A stretch of 64,000 bases of DNA from Deinococcus aquatilis DSM 23025 (GTDB lineage Bacteria; Deinococcota; Deinococci; Deinococcales; Deinococcaceae), in contig NZ_KB899714.1 in the NCBI RefSeq assembly GCF_000378445.1, forward strand, positions 1-64,000. Direction: 5' to 3'. The translations under genes and the position numbers were made by a program. The notes under the pieces are model-generated. The model made no database searches. It saw nothing but the letters and a program-made list of their open reading frames with translations, and was not told the origin of the DNA. This document shows, in pieces, positions 9,749 to 17,700 of this stretch. Within the stretch, counting starts at the first letter, position 1; each line of letters begins with the position of its first letter.

Positions 9749-11146
9749 ATGACTACACCACTGCACCTGCTGGCCGACGACAACCTGATTCTGGACACCG
9801 ACAGCTACAAAAGCAGTCACTTTTTGCAGTATCCAGCAGGCACGACGCGGCTGTTTTCCTACCTCGAATCGCGCGGCGGGCGGTATCCGGTCACGCGCTT
9901 TTTTGGGCTGCAATACCTGCTGGACCGCTACCTGACGCGGCGCATCACGGCCCCGATGGTGGAAGAAGCCCGCGACCTGATCGAAGCGCACGGCGAACCC
10001 TTTCCCTACGACGGCTGGATGCGGGTGGTGAACGTACACGGCGGGCGACTGCCGCTGGAAATCCGGGCCGTGCCCGAAGGAACGCTGGTGCCGATTCACA
10101 ACGTGCTGATGAGCGTGACCAACACCGACCCCGAATTGCCCTGGCTGGTGGGCTGGTTTGAAACGATGCTCATGCGGGTTTGGTATCCCACCACCGTTGC
10201 CACCCAGAGCTATCACATCCGCGAAATTATCCGCGCTGCACTGGAAGAAACCAGTGACCGCGCCGCCGAAGAACTGCCCTTCAAGCTGCACGATTTTGGC
10301 AGCCGGGGCGTCAGCAGCCGCGAAAGCGCGGGTCTGGGCGGCCTGGCACACCTGATCAACTTTCAGGGCAGCGATACGCTGGAAGCCCTGCGTGTGGCCC
10401 GCAATCACTACGGCGCAGACATGGCCGCCTTCAGCATTCCCGCCGCCGAACACAGCACCATCACGAGCTGGGGCAAGGAGCATGAGGTAGACGCCTACCG
10501 CAACATGATTCGGCAATTTGGCAAACCCGGCGGGCTGTATGCGGTGGTCAGCGACTCCTACGACCTGAAATACGCCATCAACGTGCACTGGGGCGAAACG
10601 CTGCGCCAGGAAGTGATCGACAGCGGCGCAACCCTGGTGGTGCGCCCAGACAGCGGCGAACCGCCCGCGATGGTGCGCCTTGCCGTGAATGCTCTGGCCG
10701 CCAAATTCGGCACCACCACCAATTCCAGGGGCTTCAAGGTGCTGAACCATGTGCGCGTGCTTCAGGGCGACGGCATCGACGAAGTGACCATCCGCCAGAT
10801 TCTGCAAAACCTGGTGGTAGACGGCTACAGCGCCGAAAACGTGGCCTTTGGCATGGGCGGAGCCTTGCTGCAAAAGGTAGACCGCGACACCCAACGCTTT
10901 GCCTACAAAGCCAGCGCGGGCCTGATCGACGGCGAATACCGGGGCATCTACAAAGACCCCGTGACCGACCCCGGCAAACGCAGCAAAGACGGCGTGCTGG
11001 ACCTGGTGCAGGAAAACGGACGCATGGTGACGAAGGCGTACAAGACCTTCGATACCGACTTCCCCGGCAGCCTGATGAGAACGGTGTACCGGGATGGGGA
11101 AATCTTGGTACGGGACACGCTGGATGAGGTTAGGGGACGGGCGTAA
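9749..11146 (+). CDS. nadV: Nicotinamide phosphoribosyltransferase
   Basis: NadV (Nampt) converts nicotinamide and PRPP to NMN, the first step of the two-step salvage of nicotinamide to NAD. The 465-residue product has the family hallmarks: LDTDSYKSSHFLQYP near the N-terminus, KLHDFGSRGVSSRESAG, PAAEHSTITSWG containing the expected catalytic His, VVSDSYD, and VRPDSGEPP, which binds phosphoribosyl groups. A good AAGGAG lies before the ATG at 9749. It heads a tightly overlapping run: its TAA stop shares one base with the ATG of the macro-domain gene. Nampt is common in Deinococcus and in phages but absent from most bacteria. Confidence 0.95.
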   Translation: MTTPLHLLADDNLILDTDSYKSSHFLQYPAGTTRLFSYLESRGGRYPVTRFFGLQYLLDRYLTRRITAPMVEEARDLIEAHGEPFPYDGWMRVVNVHGGRLPLEIRAVPEGTLVPIHNVLMSVTNTDPELPWLVGWFETMLMRVWYPTTVATQSYHIREIIRAALEETSDRAAEELPFKLHDFGSRGVSSRESAGLGGLAHLINFQGSDTLEALRVARNHYGADMAAFSIPAAEHSTITSWGKEHEVDAYRNMIRQFGKPGGLYAVVSDSYDLKYAINVHWGETLRQEVIDSGATLVVRPDSGEPPAMVRLAVNALAAKFGTTTNSRGFKVLNHVRVLQGDGIDEVTIRQILQNLVVDGYSAENVAFGMGGALLQKVDRDTQRFAYKASAGLIDGEYRGIYKDPVTDPGKRSKDGVLDLVQENGRMVTKAYKTFDTDFPGSLMRTVYRDGEILVRDTLDEVRGRA

Positions 11147-11772
11147 TGAGTGAGACGGGGCTTCCTCTTCCAGAAGTCAAAATCACTTTGCGAGATGTCA
11201 AGACTGATTTGATCTCGGTCTGGGAGGAATATTTCCGGGATATTCCCAATGTTGAGATTGAGCATGGCGATATTTTCCGAACTCCAGCCGATGCCATTGT
11301 CAGTCCGGCCAACAGTTTTGGGTTTATGGATGGTGGAATTGATCTCGCCTACAGCAACCGCCTCGGCTGGCAGGTGTCTTTTCAGCTTCAGGACATTATT
11401 TTCGAGCAACACGACGGGGAACTTCCTGTCGGACAGGCGATCATGCTTCAGACGGGCGACTTTGAGTATCCGTGGCTGATCAGTGCGCCGACCATGCGTG
11501 TTCCCTCGTCCATCGTCCATACGCCGAATGCCTATCTGGCCTTCCGGGCTGTTCTCAGAGCGGTGCGCGAACACAACCGAACACAAGCAATGCCCATCCA
11601 CAGTTTGCTTTGTCCGGGTCTAGGAACCGCCATAGGCCGCCTTCCCGTCGAGGTATGCGCCAAACAGATGAAGGCCGCCTACGACGTGGTGGTTCTGGGA
11701 AAGAAGCCCAAGTTTGGGCACTTCAGCGATGCTGTGGGCTGGCACAGTCAAATGATTCGAGGCGATCTATGA
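11146..11772 (+). CDS. Macro-domain (ADP-ribose-binding) protein
   Basis: The 208-residue product contains the macro-domain signature: VEIEHGDIFRTPADAIVSPANSFGFMDGGIDLAY, where GDI, the AxAIVxxAN strand and a glycine-rich loop form the ADP-ribose pocket, and later LLCPGLGTAIGRLP, the second loop. Macro domains bind or hydrolyse ADP-ribose derivatives such as mono-ADP-ribosyl groups, O-acetyl-ADP-ribose or ADP-ribose 1''-phosphate. The start overlaps the nadV stop by one base and its own stop overlaps the next gene (ATGA). The first part of the gene is near 45% GC, below its neighbours, suggesting separate origin. Confidence 0.88.
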   Translation: MSETGLPLPEVKITLRDVKTDLISVWEEYFRDIPNVEIEHGDIFRTPADAIVSPANSFGFMDGGIDLAYSNRLGWQVSFQLQDIIFEQHDGELPVGQAIMLQTGDFEYPWLISAPTMRVPSSIVHTPNAYLAFRAVLRAVREHNRTQAMPIHSLLCPGLGTAIGRLPVEVCAKQMKAAYDVVVLGKKPKFGHFSDAVGWHSQMIRGDL

Positions 11773-12251
11773 CCCGCTCAGAGGCCTGGATGAGAAACCT
11801 CTTCCCCACCAACGCCGAACGCACCTTGCCCTGGCCGGAAGTGAGCCAGACCGTCACACTTTGGCGGCCCGTTGGAGAGCATGAATTGGCCCTGATCGCC
11901 GCGAGCCAGTGGGCGGCCTTTCCGCCGCGCCTGCCCGATCAGCCGATCTTCTATCCGGTGCTGAACCGCCCGTATGCCGAAGAGATTGCCCGCGACTGGA
12001 ACGCGAAACGCAATACCCCGCCTGTGGGCTACGTGACCGAATTTGAGGTGCAGGCAGAAGTGGCGACCCGCTATGAGATTCAGGTGGTCGGATCAGAGGG
12101 CATTCATCAGGAACTCTGGGTTCCGGCAGAGGAACTGGACGCCTTCAATGCCGCCATCACCGGGCCAATTCGCGTGGTGGCGCACTTTGCAGGCGAGAGA
12201 TATACGGGGGCAATTGATTCAGTGACGCATTTGCCCGAAGGAGTCATATGA
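11769..12251 (+). CDS. Conserved protein of the 'ADP-ribosylation/crystallin J1' annotation group
   Basis: The 160-residue protein has the conserved blocks VTLWRPVGEHELALIAAS, FPPRLPDQPIFYPVLN, EEIARDWN, GYVTEFEV, ELWVPAEELDAFN and GPIRVVAHF. From memory, proteins with this pattern are labelled ADP-ribosylation/crystallin J1 in databases, but the biochemical basis of that label is weak. The TLWRPxG...FPPRLP pattern could reflect an ADP-ribosyltransferase-like or ligand-binding fold. Its ATG overlaps the macro gene stop, and its TGA overlaps the pnuC ATG, so it is embedded in the NAD salvage operon. A link to ADP-ribose is inference from context. Confidence 0.75.
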   Translation: MTRSEAWMRNLFPTNAERTLPWPEVSQTVTLWRPVGEHELALIAASQWAAFPPRLPDQPIFYPVLNRPYAEEIARDWNAKRNTPPVGYVTEFEVQAEVATRYEIQVVGSEGIHQELWVPAEELDAFNAAITGPIRVVAHFAGERYTGAIDSVTHLPEGVI

Positions 12252-12823
12252 CCATTCCCCCACTTGCCCTCGACCTCGCGGGCGGTCTGTGCGTCCTGAT
12301 CAGCCTGTACTACCTCTGGAGCAAGTCCAGCACGTACTGGCATTGGTCGAATGCGTCGCTGCTGCCGTATTTCCTGCTGTTCGTGGGCGGCGGGCAATGG
12401 CTGCTGGCGGGCCTTCAGGTCACGTACCTGATTTTCGGTATTCACGGCCTGTACCTGTGGCATCTGGAAGCGCGGCGCAAGCGGGGCGAAATTCGCTTCA
12501 ACGAACCGCTGTGGTACGGCGTGACTTGGGTTGCCAGTCTGCTGATTTTTGCCTACACCATCGCCGTCACCGACTTTTCGGCGGCGTGGAACTGGGTGCA
12601 GTTTGCGGCGGTGTCGCTGGCCCTGATCGCCAACTTTGCCACCACCCGGCGCTGGGCGTGGTCCTGGCCTGTGTGGATCGCCGTGAATGCGGTGCAGGCC
12701 GTGTATTTCTGGCACACCGAATACTGGGTACTGTTCGGGCTGCAATTTGTGCTGGGGGCCATGAGCGTGTACGGCTGGCAGGCGTGGCGGCGCGACGAGG
12801 CCCGGACGGTGGCCCTTGCCTGA
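12248..12823 (+). CDS. pnuC: Nicotinamide riboside transporter
   Basis: PnuC proteins are seven- to eight-helix facilitators that import nicotinamide riboside, trapped inside by phosphorylation. The 191-residue product is hydrophobic with Trp/Tyr-rich helices and the family feature WxWxWPVWIAVNAVQAVYFW near residues 135-160, which lines the substrate path. The C-terminus is basic (WRRDEARTV). The ATG lies in an ATGA overlap with the previous gene and the 3' end overlaps the nadR-like start by 8 nt, so transporter and kinase are coupled in translation, as expected for metabolic trapping. Confidence 0.93.
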   Translation: MTIPPLALDLAGGLCVLISLYYLWSKSSTYWHWSNASLLPYFLLFVGGGQWLLAGLQVTYLIFGIHGLYLWHLEARRKRGEIRFNEPLWYGVTWVASLLIFAYTIAVTDFSAAWNWVQFAAVSLALIANFATTRRWAWSWPVWIAVNAVQAVYFWHTEYWVLFGLQFVLGAMSVYGWQAWRRDEARTVALA

Positions 12824-13844
12824 ATCGGGACGGTTCCAACACGGCCTGATCATCGGCAAATTTGCCCCCTTTCATCTGGGCCACCGCCTCCTGATCGAGC
12901 GGGCGCTGGAGCAGTGCGAGCGGGTCAGCGTGTGGGTGTATTCCCGGCCCGACTTTGCCCCCATGCCCTCGCCCCTGCGCCGGGGCTGGATTCGGGAGGC
13001 GTTTCCGGCGCGGCTGTTTCCGGGCCTGCACCTGCTGCCCGACGCCCCCAGTACCCCTGATGGCCCCCCACTGAACTCTGCACCCGACGCCACCCACCGC
13101 GCCTACGTGCGGGCCGTGCTGGACGGTTGGGCAGCACAACTCGATTGGAGCAAACCAGACGCGGTGTTCACCTCCGAAAGCTACGGCGACGCGCTGGCCG
13201 CCGAACTGGGCGCGGTGCATGTCTGCGTGGACGCGGCGCGGGTGGTGGTTCCGGTGTCTGGGACGCGGCTCCGGGCCGATGTGCATGGACAGCGGGCCTT
13301 CCTCGAACCCCACGTCTACGCCCATTTCGTGGAGCGGGTGGCCGTGCTGGGCGCGGAAAGCACCGGCAAAAGCACCCTGACGCGGGCACTGGGCGAGAGC
13401 CTCGGCACAAGCTGGGTGCGCGAATACGGGCGCGACGTGTACGAGCGAGAAAACGGGGTGCTGACGCCCGAGCATTTTCTGGAAATCGCGCACGGCCACC
13501 GCGCTCTGGAGGACGAAGCCGCCCGCGCTCCCGGCGTTTGCCGCTGGGTGTTTTGCGATACGCACGCCGCCACCACGCTGATGTGGTCTTATCTGCTGAC
13601 GGGCACGGCCCTGCCTGAACTGCACGCGCTGGCCGATGCCTGCCGCACCCGCTACGCCCACACCCTGCTGTGTGCCCCCGATTTGCCGCACGAGCAGGAC
13701 GGCTGGCGGGCCAATACCGAAGTCCGAACCGTGCAGCAGGGCTTTATTCGGCAGGATCTGGGTACGCGGGGCGCGGCCTTCACCGAGGTCACGGGCAGCG
13801 TAGAAGCGCGGGTGCAGCAGGTTCGCGGCCTGTTGGGGCAGTAG
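12816..13844 (+). CDS. nadR: NadR-like NMN adenylyltransferase / ribosylnicotinamide kinase
   Basis: The 342-residue protein has an N-terminal nucleotidyltransferase domain (GLIIGKFAPFHLGHRLLIERA) and a C-terminal kinase domain with P-loop GAESTGKST near residue 180, followed by the WVREYGRDVYE and FCDTHAATT segments. Together they phosphorylate nicotinamide riboside to NMN and adenylylate NMN to NAD. The helix-turn-helix present in enterobacterial NadR is missing, so it is an enzyme rather than a repressor. The start is a TTG at 12816 overlapping pnuC by 8 nt. The window therefore encodes two NMN adenylyltransferases (this and NadM-Nudix). Confidence 0.92.
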   Translation: MPESGRFQHGLIIGKFAPFHLGHRLLIERALEQCERVSVWVYSRPDFAPMPSPLRRGWIREAFPARLFPGLHLLPDAPSTPDGPPLNSAPDATHRAYVRAVLDGWAAQLDWSKPDAVFTSESYGDALAAELGAVHVCVDAARVVVPVSGTRLRADVHGQRAFLEPHVYAHFVERVAVLGAESTGKSTLTRALGESLGTSWVREYGRDVYERENGVLTPEHFLEIAHGHRALEDEAARAPGVCRWVFCDTHAATTLMWSYLLTGTALPELHALADACRTRYAHTLLCAPDLPHEQDGWRANTEVRTVQQGFIRQDLGTRGAAFTEVTGSVEARVQQVRGLLGQ

Positions 13845-13915
13845 ATAAAGATCAGGTCTTGCAAGCCGCCGGGTCATCATTCAAGGTAACAGCAGCACAC
13901 CCAGGAGGCCCGATT

Positions 13916-14644
13916 GTGACGAACGACCCGAACAGCCCCGGCCCGAAATCCGACGCACCCGCTTCCTCTGCCGACGCCACCTCCGGCAATGCGCCGCACT
14001 GGGCCGACAGCTTTGATACCAAAGCCGCGCCCATCAGTCCTCCGGCAGCCCAGCCGAGCATGACCCAGCCAAATGTTACTCAGCCCAGCGTCAACCTCGG
14101 CAAGCACGCGGAAGCCGCGCCCAGTACCCACACGCCCTACCGCAGCGACGATCCGTTCGGGCAGGTGACGGGCAGCCAGACCACGCCCGCGCCAACGGCC
14201 TATGCCTCCACGCCCACGCCTCAGCCTGCACCGATGGGCCAGACGCCGATGGGTCAGACCAATCCGCCGCCCACGTCCTCGCAGCTCTGGTCAGAGGCTC
14301 AGGCCTCCGTGCAATCTTCGGTGCAAAGTGGCCTGAATCAGATGGCCTCGGCAGACACCAGCACCAAAAAACTAATCGCGGGATTGCTGGCGATCTTTTT
14401 GGGCAGCCTCGGGATTCACAAGTTCTATCTGGGCATGACGCGGGCGGGCGTGATCATGCTCGCGGCCACCATCGGCGGCTGGATTCTCGGCGTGATCGGA
14501 TCGCTGATTATCGTCGGAGCCATCTTCTTCCTGATTCCGCTGGCCGTCAGCATTCTGGGCCTGATCGAGGGCATCCTGTACCTCACCAAATCGGACGCCG
14601 AATTCGAGGCCAAGTATGTGCGGGGCAAGCAGGAGTGGCTGTAA
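13916..14644 (+). CDS. TM2-domain membrane protein with long disordered N-terminus
   Basis: The 242-residue product starts at a GTG (13916) seven nt after a strong AGGAGG. Residues 1 to about 140 are Pro/Thr/Gln/Ser-rich, low complexity and probably disordered (repeated QPxMTQPNVTQP and PMGQTPMGQT motifs). Residues about 143-220 form a TM2 domain: KKLIAGLLAIFLGSLGIHKFYLG with the D/H-x-F-Y-x-G feature, followed by a hydrophobic helical hairpin. TM2 proteins are small membrane proteins of unclear role. It is the last plus gene before a very strong hairpin. Confidence 0.85.
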   Translation: MTNDPNSPGPKSDAPASSADATSGNAPHWADSFDTKAAPISPPAAQPSMTQPNVTQPSVNLGKHAEAAPSTHTPYRSDDPFGQVTGSQTTPAPTAYASTPTPQPAPMGQTPMGQTNPPPTSSQLWSEAQASVQSSVQSGLNQMASADTSTKKLIAGLLAIFLGSLGIHKFYLGMTRAGVIMLAATIGGWILGVIGSLIIVGAIFFLIPLAVSILGLIEGILYLTKSDAEFEAKYVRGKQEWL

Positions 14645-14662
14645 AGCTCTGAGTTCCGAATA

Positions 14663-14714
14663 CAACACAGAAAAGGACGCTGGAGCAATGGCCCAAGCGT
14701 CCTTTTCTGTGTTG
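14663..14714. terminator. Very strong bidirectional terminator
   Basis: A perfect 19-bp stem (14663-14681 with 14696-14714), with A4/T4 runs inside the arms and a 14-nt loop, separates the TM2 gene from the convergent giant gene. Confidence 0.8.
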
Positions 14715-14759
14715 ATTGGGTAGACCGGGGCGCTCACTGGTGGCCCCTCACCCCGCCCC

Positions 14760-17700
14760 TTACCGCAACTGCTCCAGAATCGTGGGGTCTTGAATCTCGC
14801 GGTCACGGGCAAACAGCAGCACCTTGGAGACCACTTCGGCGGTGCGCGGGTCGGGGTCGGCAAAGGGCAGGAAGATTCGGCCCTGTTGCTGGTTGTGCAC
14901 GGGCACCACGCACAGCGCCCCACCCGGCAGCAGATGCACGTTACCCGACCCTAAATGCACGCTGTAGCGGGCAAACGCGCCGTCGATCAGGGCGTGCTGA
15001 TCTTGCAGGCGCACGTTGTCCAGCCGCAGCAGGCGCACGGTTTCGCCCACCAGGGCAGCCCGCATTTCGGTGGTGCTCTGGCTGGCTTCGGGGTCTACGC
15101 CGCCCACATGCGCCACGCTGACCACCAGATCGAGGTCGCGCATGGTTTCGCTGAACAGGCGCGGGGGCACGCTTGCCAGCGCCAGCACTTCGCCACTTTC
15201 GCGGGAGGTGAAATAGGCTCCGTCCAGCGGCGTGCCCTCCACCTCTCCGGGCGTGGTGTAGGCCAGCGAGGTATCCAGCCACACGTTGATGCCCTCGGCG
15301 TGAAAGGTCTTGCGGATGCCTTCCTCATGCACCGCCACCCAGCCGCGAGCTTTGAGCAGCGCCAGCGCCTGCGAGGGCTGGACATGATGCCCGGTATAGC
15401 GGGCCGAGCGCTTGGCCCCCTGTTCGGCGGGCGTCAGCGGGTAATATTCGCGGAACACCTGCTTGAACGGCTGCTGAATGCCGTGTTCGATGACCTGCGC
15501 CTGCCATTGCCGCCACTGCCCGCAAGCAAACAGGTCGTGCGGGTGGGCAATCCTGAGCGCGAGGTCGGCGGTGGGCTGCGGGCCTTCCAGCGTCTGCAAT
15601 TCCTGGCCCTGCCACCAGCCCAGCACCGCCTCGTTCTGCACCCACACCAGCGCCCGCAGCAGCGGAGCAATCACCGGATGCTGGCCCAGTTGCGCCAGTT
15701 CCTGCGGCGTAAACAGGTCGCCGCGCACCATCGCTTCTTCGAGGGCGGCCCGCATTCGGCCCCGTGTGGCGCTCAGTTCGGTCAGGGTGGCCTTGATCGC
15801 CACGATTTCAGGGTGCTTGGTCAGGGCAGCGGGCACATTTTTCAGCGGTTTTTCGCCGCGCCGCACCCACAGGCTGGCCTCTCCCTGCGCGGTCAGATTC
15901 AGACCCACCTGCACGCCCTCTACATCGGCCTGCCGCGTCCAGTCGGGGGCCAGCCGCGCTTCCATCGCCCAGCGCAGGCGTTGCGGGTCGGCGTAACCCG
16001 CAGTCCGGGCCAGATTCTGCATGCCGATATCGGCGGCGAGGCGTTCGCTGGCCTGCCGCTGCGCCCCGAATTGCCGTGCCGAGTGCCGGAAGTCCGACAG
16101 AACGCGGTAACGGCCTTCCAGTTGCGCCGCGCCCTTCTGCTTGCCCCGGCTGAGCGGCAGCAGCCCCAGCGCCCGCACGCTGTCCTGCTGGCGTTTGGCA
16201 GCAATGGCCCCGGTCAGTTCTTCTTCCGGCAGTTCGCCCAGCAGGGCACGGGCAAAGCGTTCGGCGCGTTTGTGCCCGCCGCTGCTGGAGGCGTATTTGG
16301 CGGCGTCCAGCAGGCTGGCAAAGCGGGCCGCGCCCAGTTCGGCGTACATCTGCCGGAACCACGCCACATCTACCGCGCCGTCCAGCAATTCCTGCGGCGT
16401 CAGCGGGGTGCGCTCGCTGATTTCGGCCTCCCACGCTTCCCGCACGTCCTGCGCCACCGACCAGCTCGTGTCGCGGGTGTGGGCATGCAGCCAGTACACG
16501 CCGCCTTCCAGCCCCTTCCAGCCCAGCGCCGCCGCCACCAATCTGGCCCACTGGGGCGCAAACATGGCAAGGTCAAGCAGGCGGCCTTCGGGGATGCCGT
16601 GCGCCTTCACCGCCGCCGCGAAGGATTCGGGCGTATCGGTGGCCGCCGGAAAAGACACCCGGATCAGGTGGCTCAGGACGTTGGGGCGGCTCTCGTTACT
16701 GCCCGTGTAGCCGCGCCGCAGCGGTTCTTTGCCCAGCGCCGCCAGCGCCCGCAGCGCATACGCCGCCCCACTGACCCAGCCCAGCGCCAGAGCAGGCGTG
16801 CTGGCCGCCGTTTCGAGGTCGCCGCGTTCCAGTTCTACAGCCAACACCCGCTCGCGCACGGTGTTCACGGCGGCCACCCAGTCGGGATGGGTCGGCAGGC
16901 GCTCATCGGGTTTGCGGCCCGAATACCGGCGCAATTCGGAAAAGTTGTTGTAGCTGGAATAGCCCTCACGCTCGCCGGGATCACCGATCAGGGCGTCCAG
17001 CAGGTCGGTGTGGTTGGCCCAGCCCTGTGCGTAGGCTTCCAGCAGCAGCGCCGTATCGGGCCGCCGCCGCGCCAGCTTGGGAAAGGCTTGATTTTGATAG
17101 AGACTCAGCCACCACAGCCGCTCGCGCTGGGGCAACGTCCAGCAACTCAAGGGCAGGAAGTGGGGCGAGTGCAGCCCGTCGCGGGGATCGTCGCCGCGCC
17201 AGCCGTAGCGGTTGGGTTGCAGTTCGGCGTCGGTGGGTATCATCGCCAACTGGGTTTCCCACACGTCCAGCGCCAGATCCACGTCGGCGGGAGTGGCTTG
17301 ACGCGCCAAGAGCGGCAGCATCCGCTGAACCAGCGAGGCATACCGCAGCGGCGCGGGCAGCATCACAGGTGGGCCGAACATACTTTCCAGAATCTGGTCG
17401 GTCAGGGCGAGTTTTTCCGTTTCGCCGTCATCAAGTTCGTCGTCTATGTCGTCTGTGTCGTCGGCGTCCTGTTCGTCTTCTTCCAGCAGCGCTTCCAGAT
17501 CAAGGTCTTCGGGTTCTTCCGGCGCGGCGGCTCCGGCTGGCGTTCGGTGGCGGCGCACCGCCCACATCAGGGCGGTCACATCGTCGTCCTGCGGATTCTC
17601 GCGGTTCTGCCAGAAGGTCAGCCACAGATCGGGCAGCGGAAACTGTTCGCCGTACCAGTAGCCCAGATTGCCCAGCAGCCGCACTTCCTCGCCGTCCCAG

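Noticed and set aside
9698..10894. 398-codon open frame on the minus strand
   Set aside because: Antisense to nadV; no motif.
12816..13844. NadR as transcriptional repressor of the NAD operon
   Set aside because: The N-terminal helix-turn-helix of enterobacterial NadR is missing; the protein begins directly with the nucleotidyltransferase motif.
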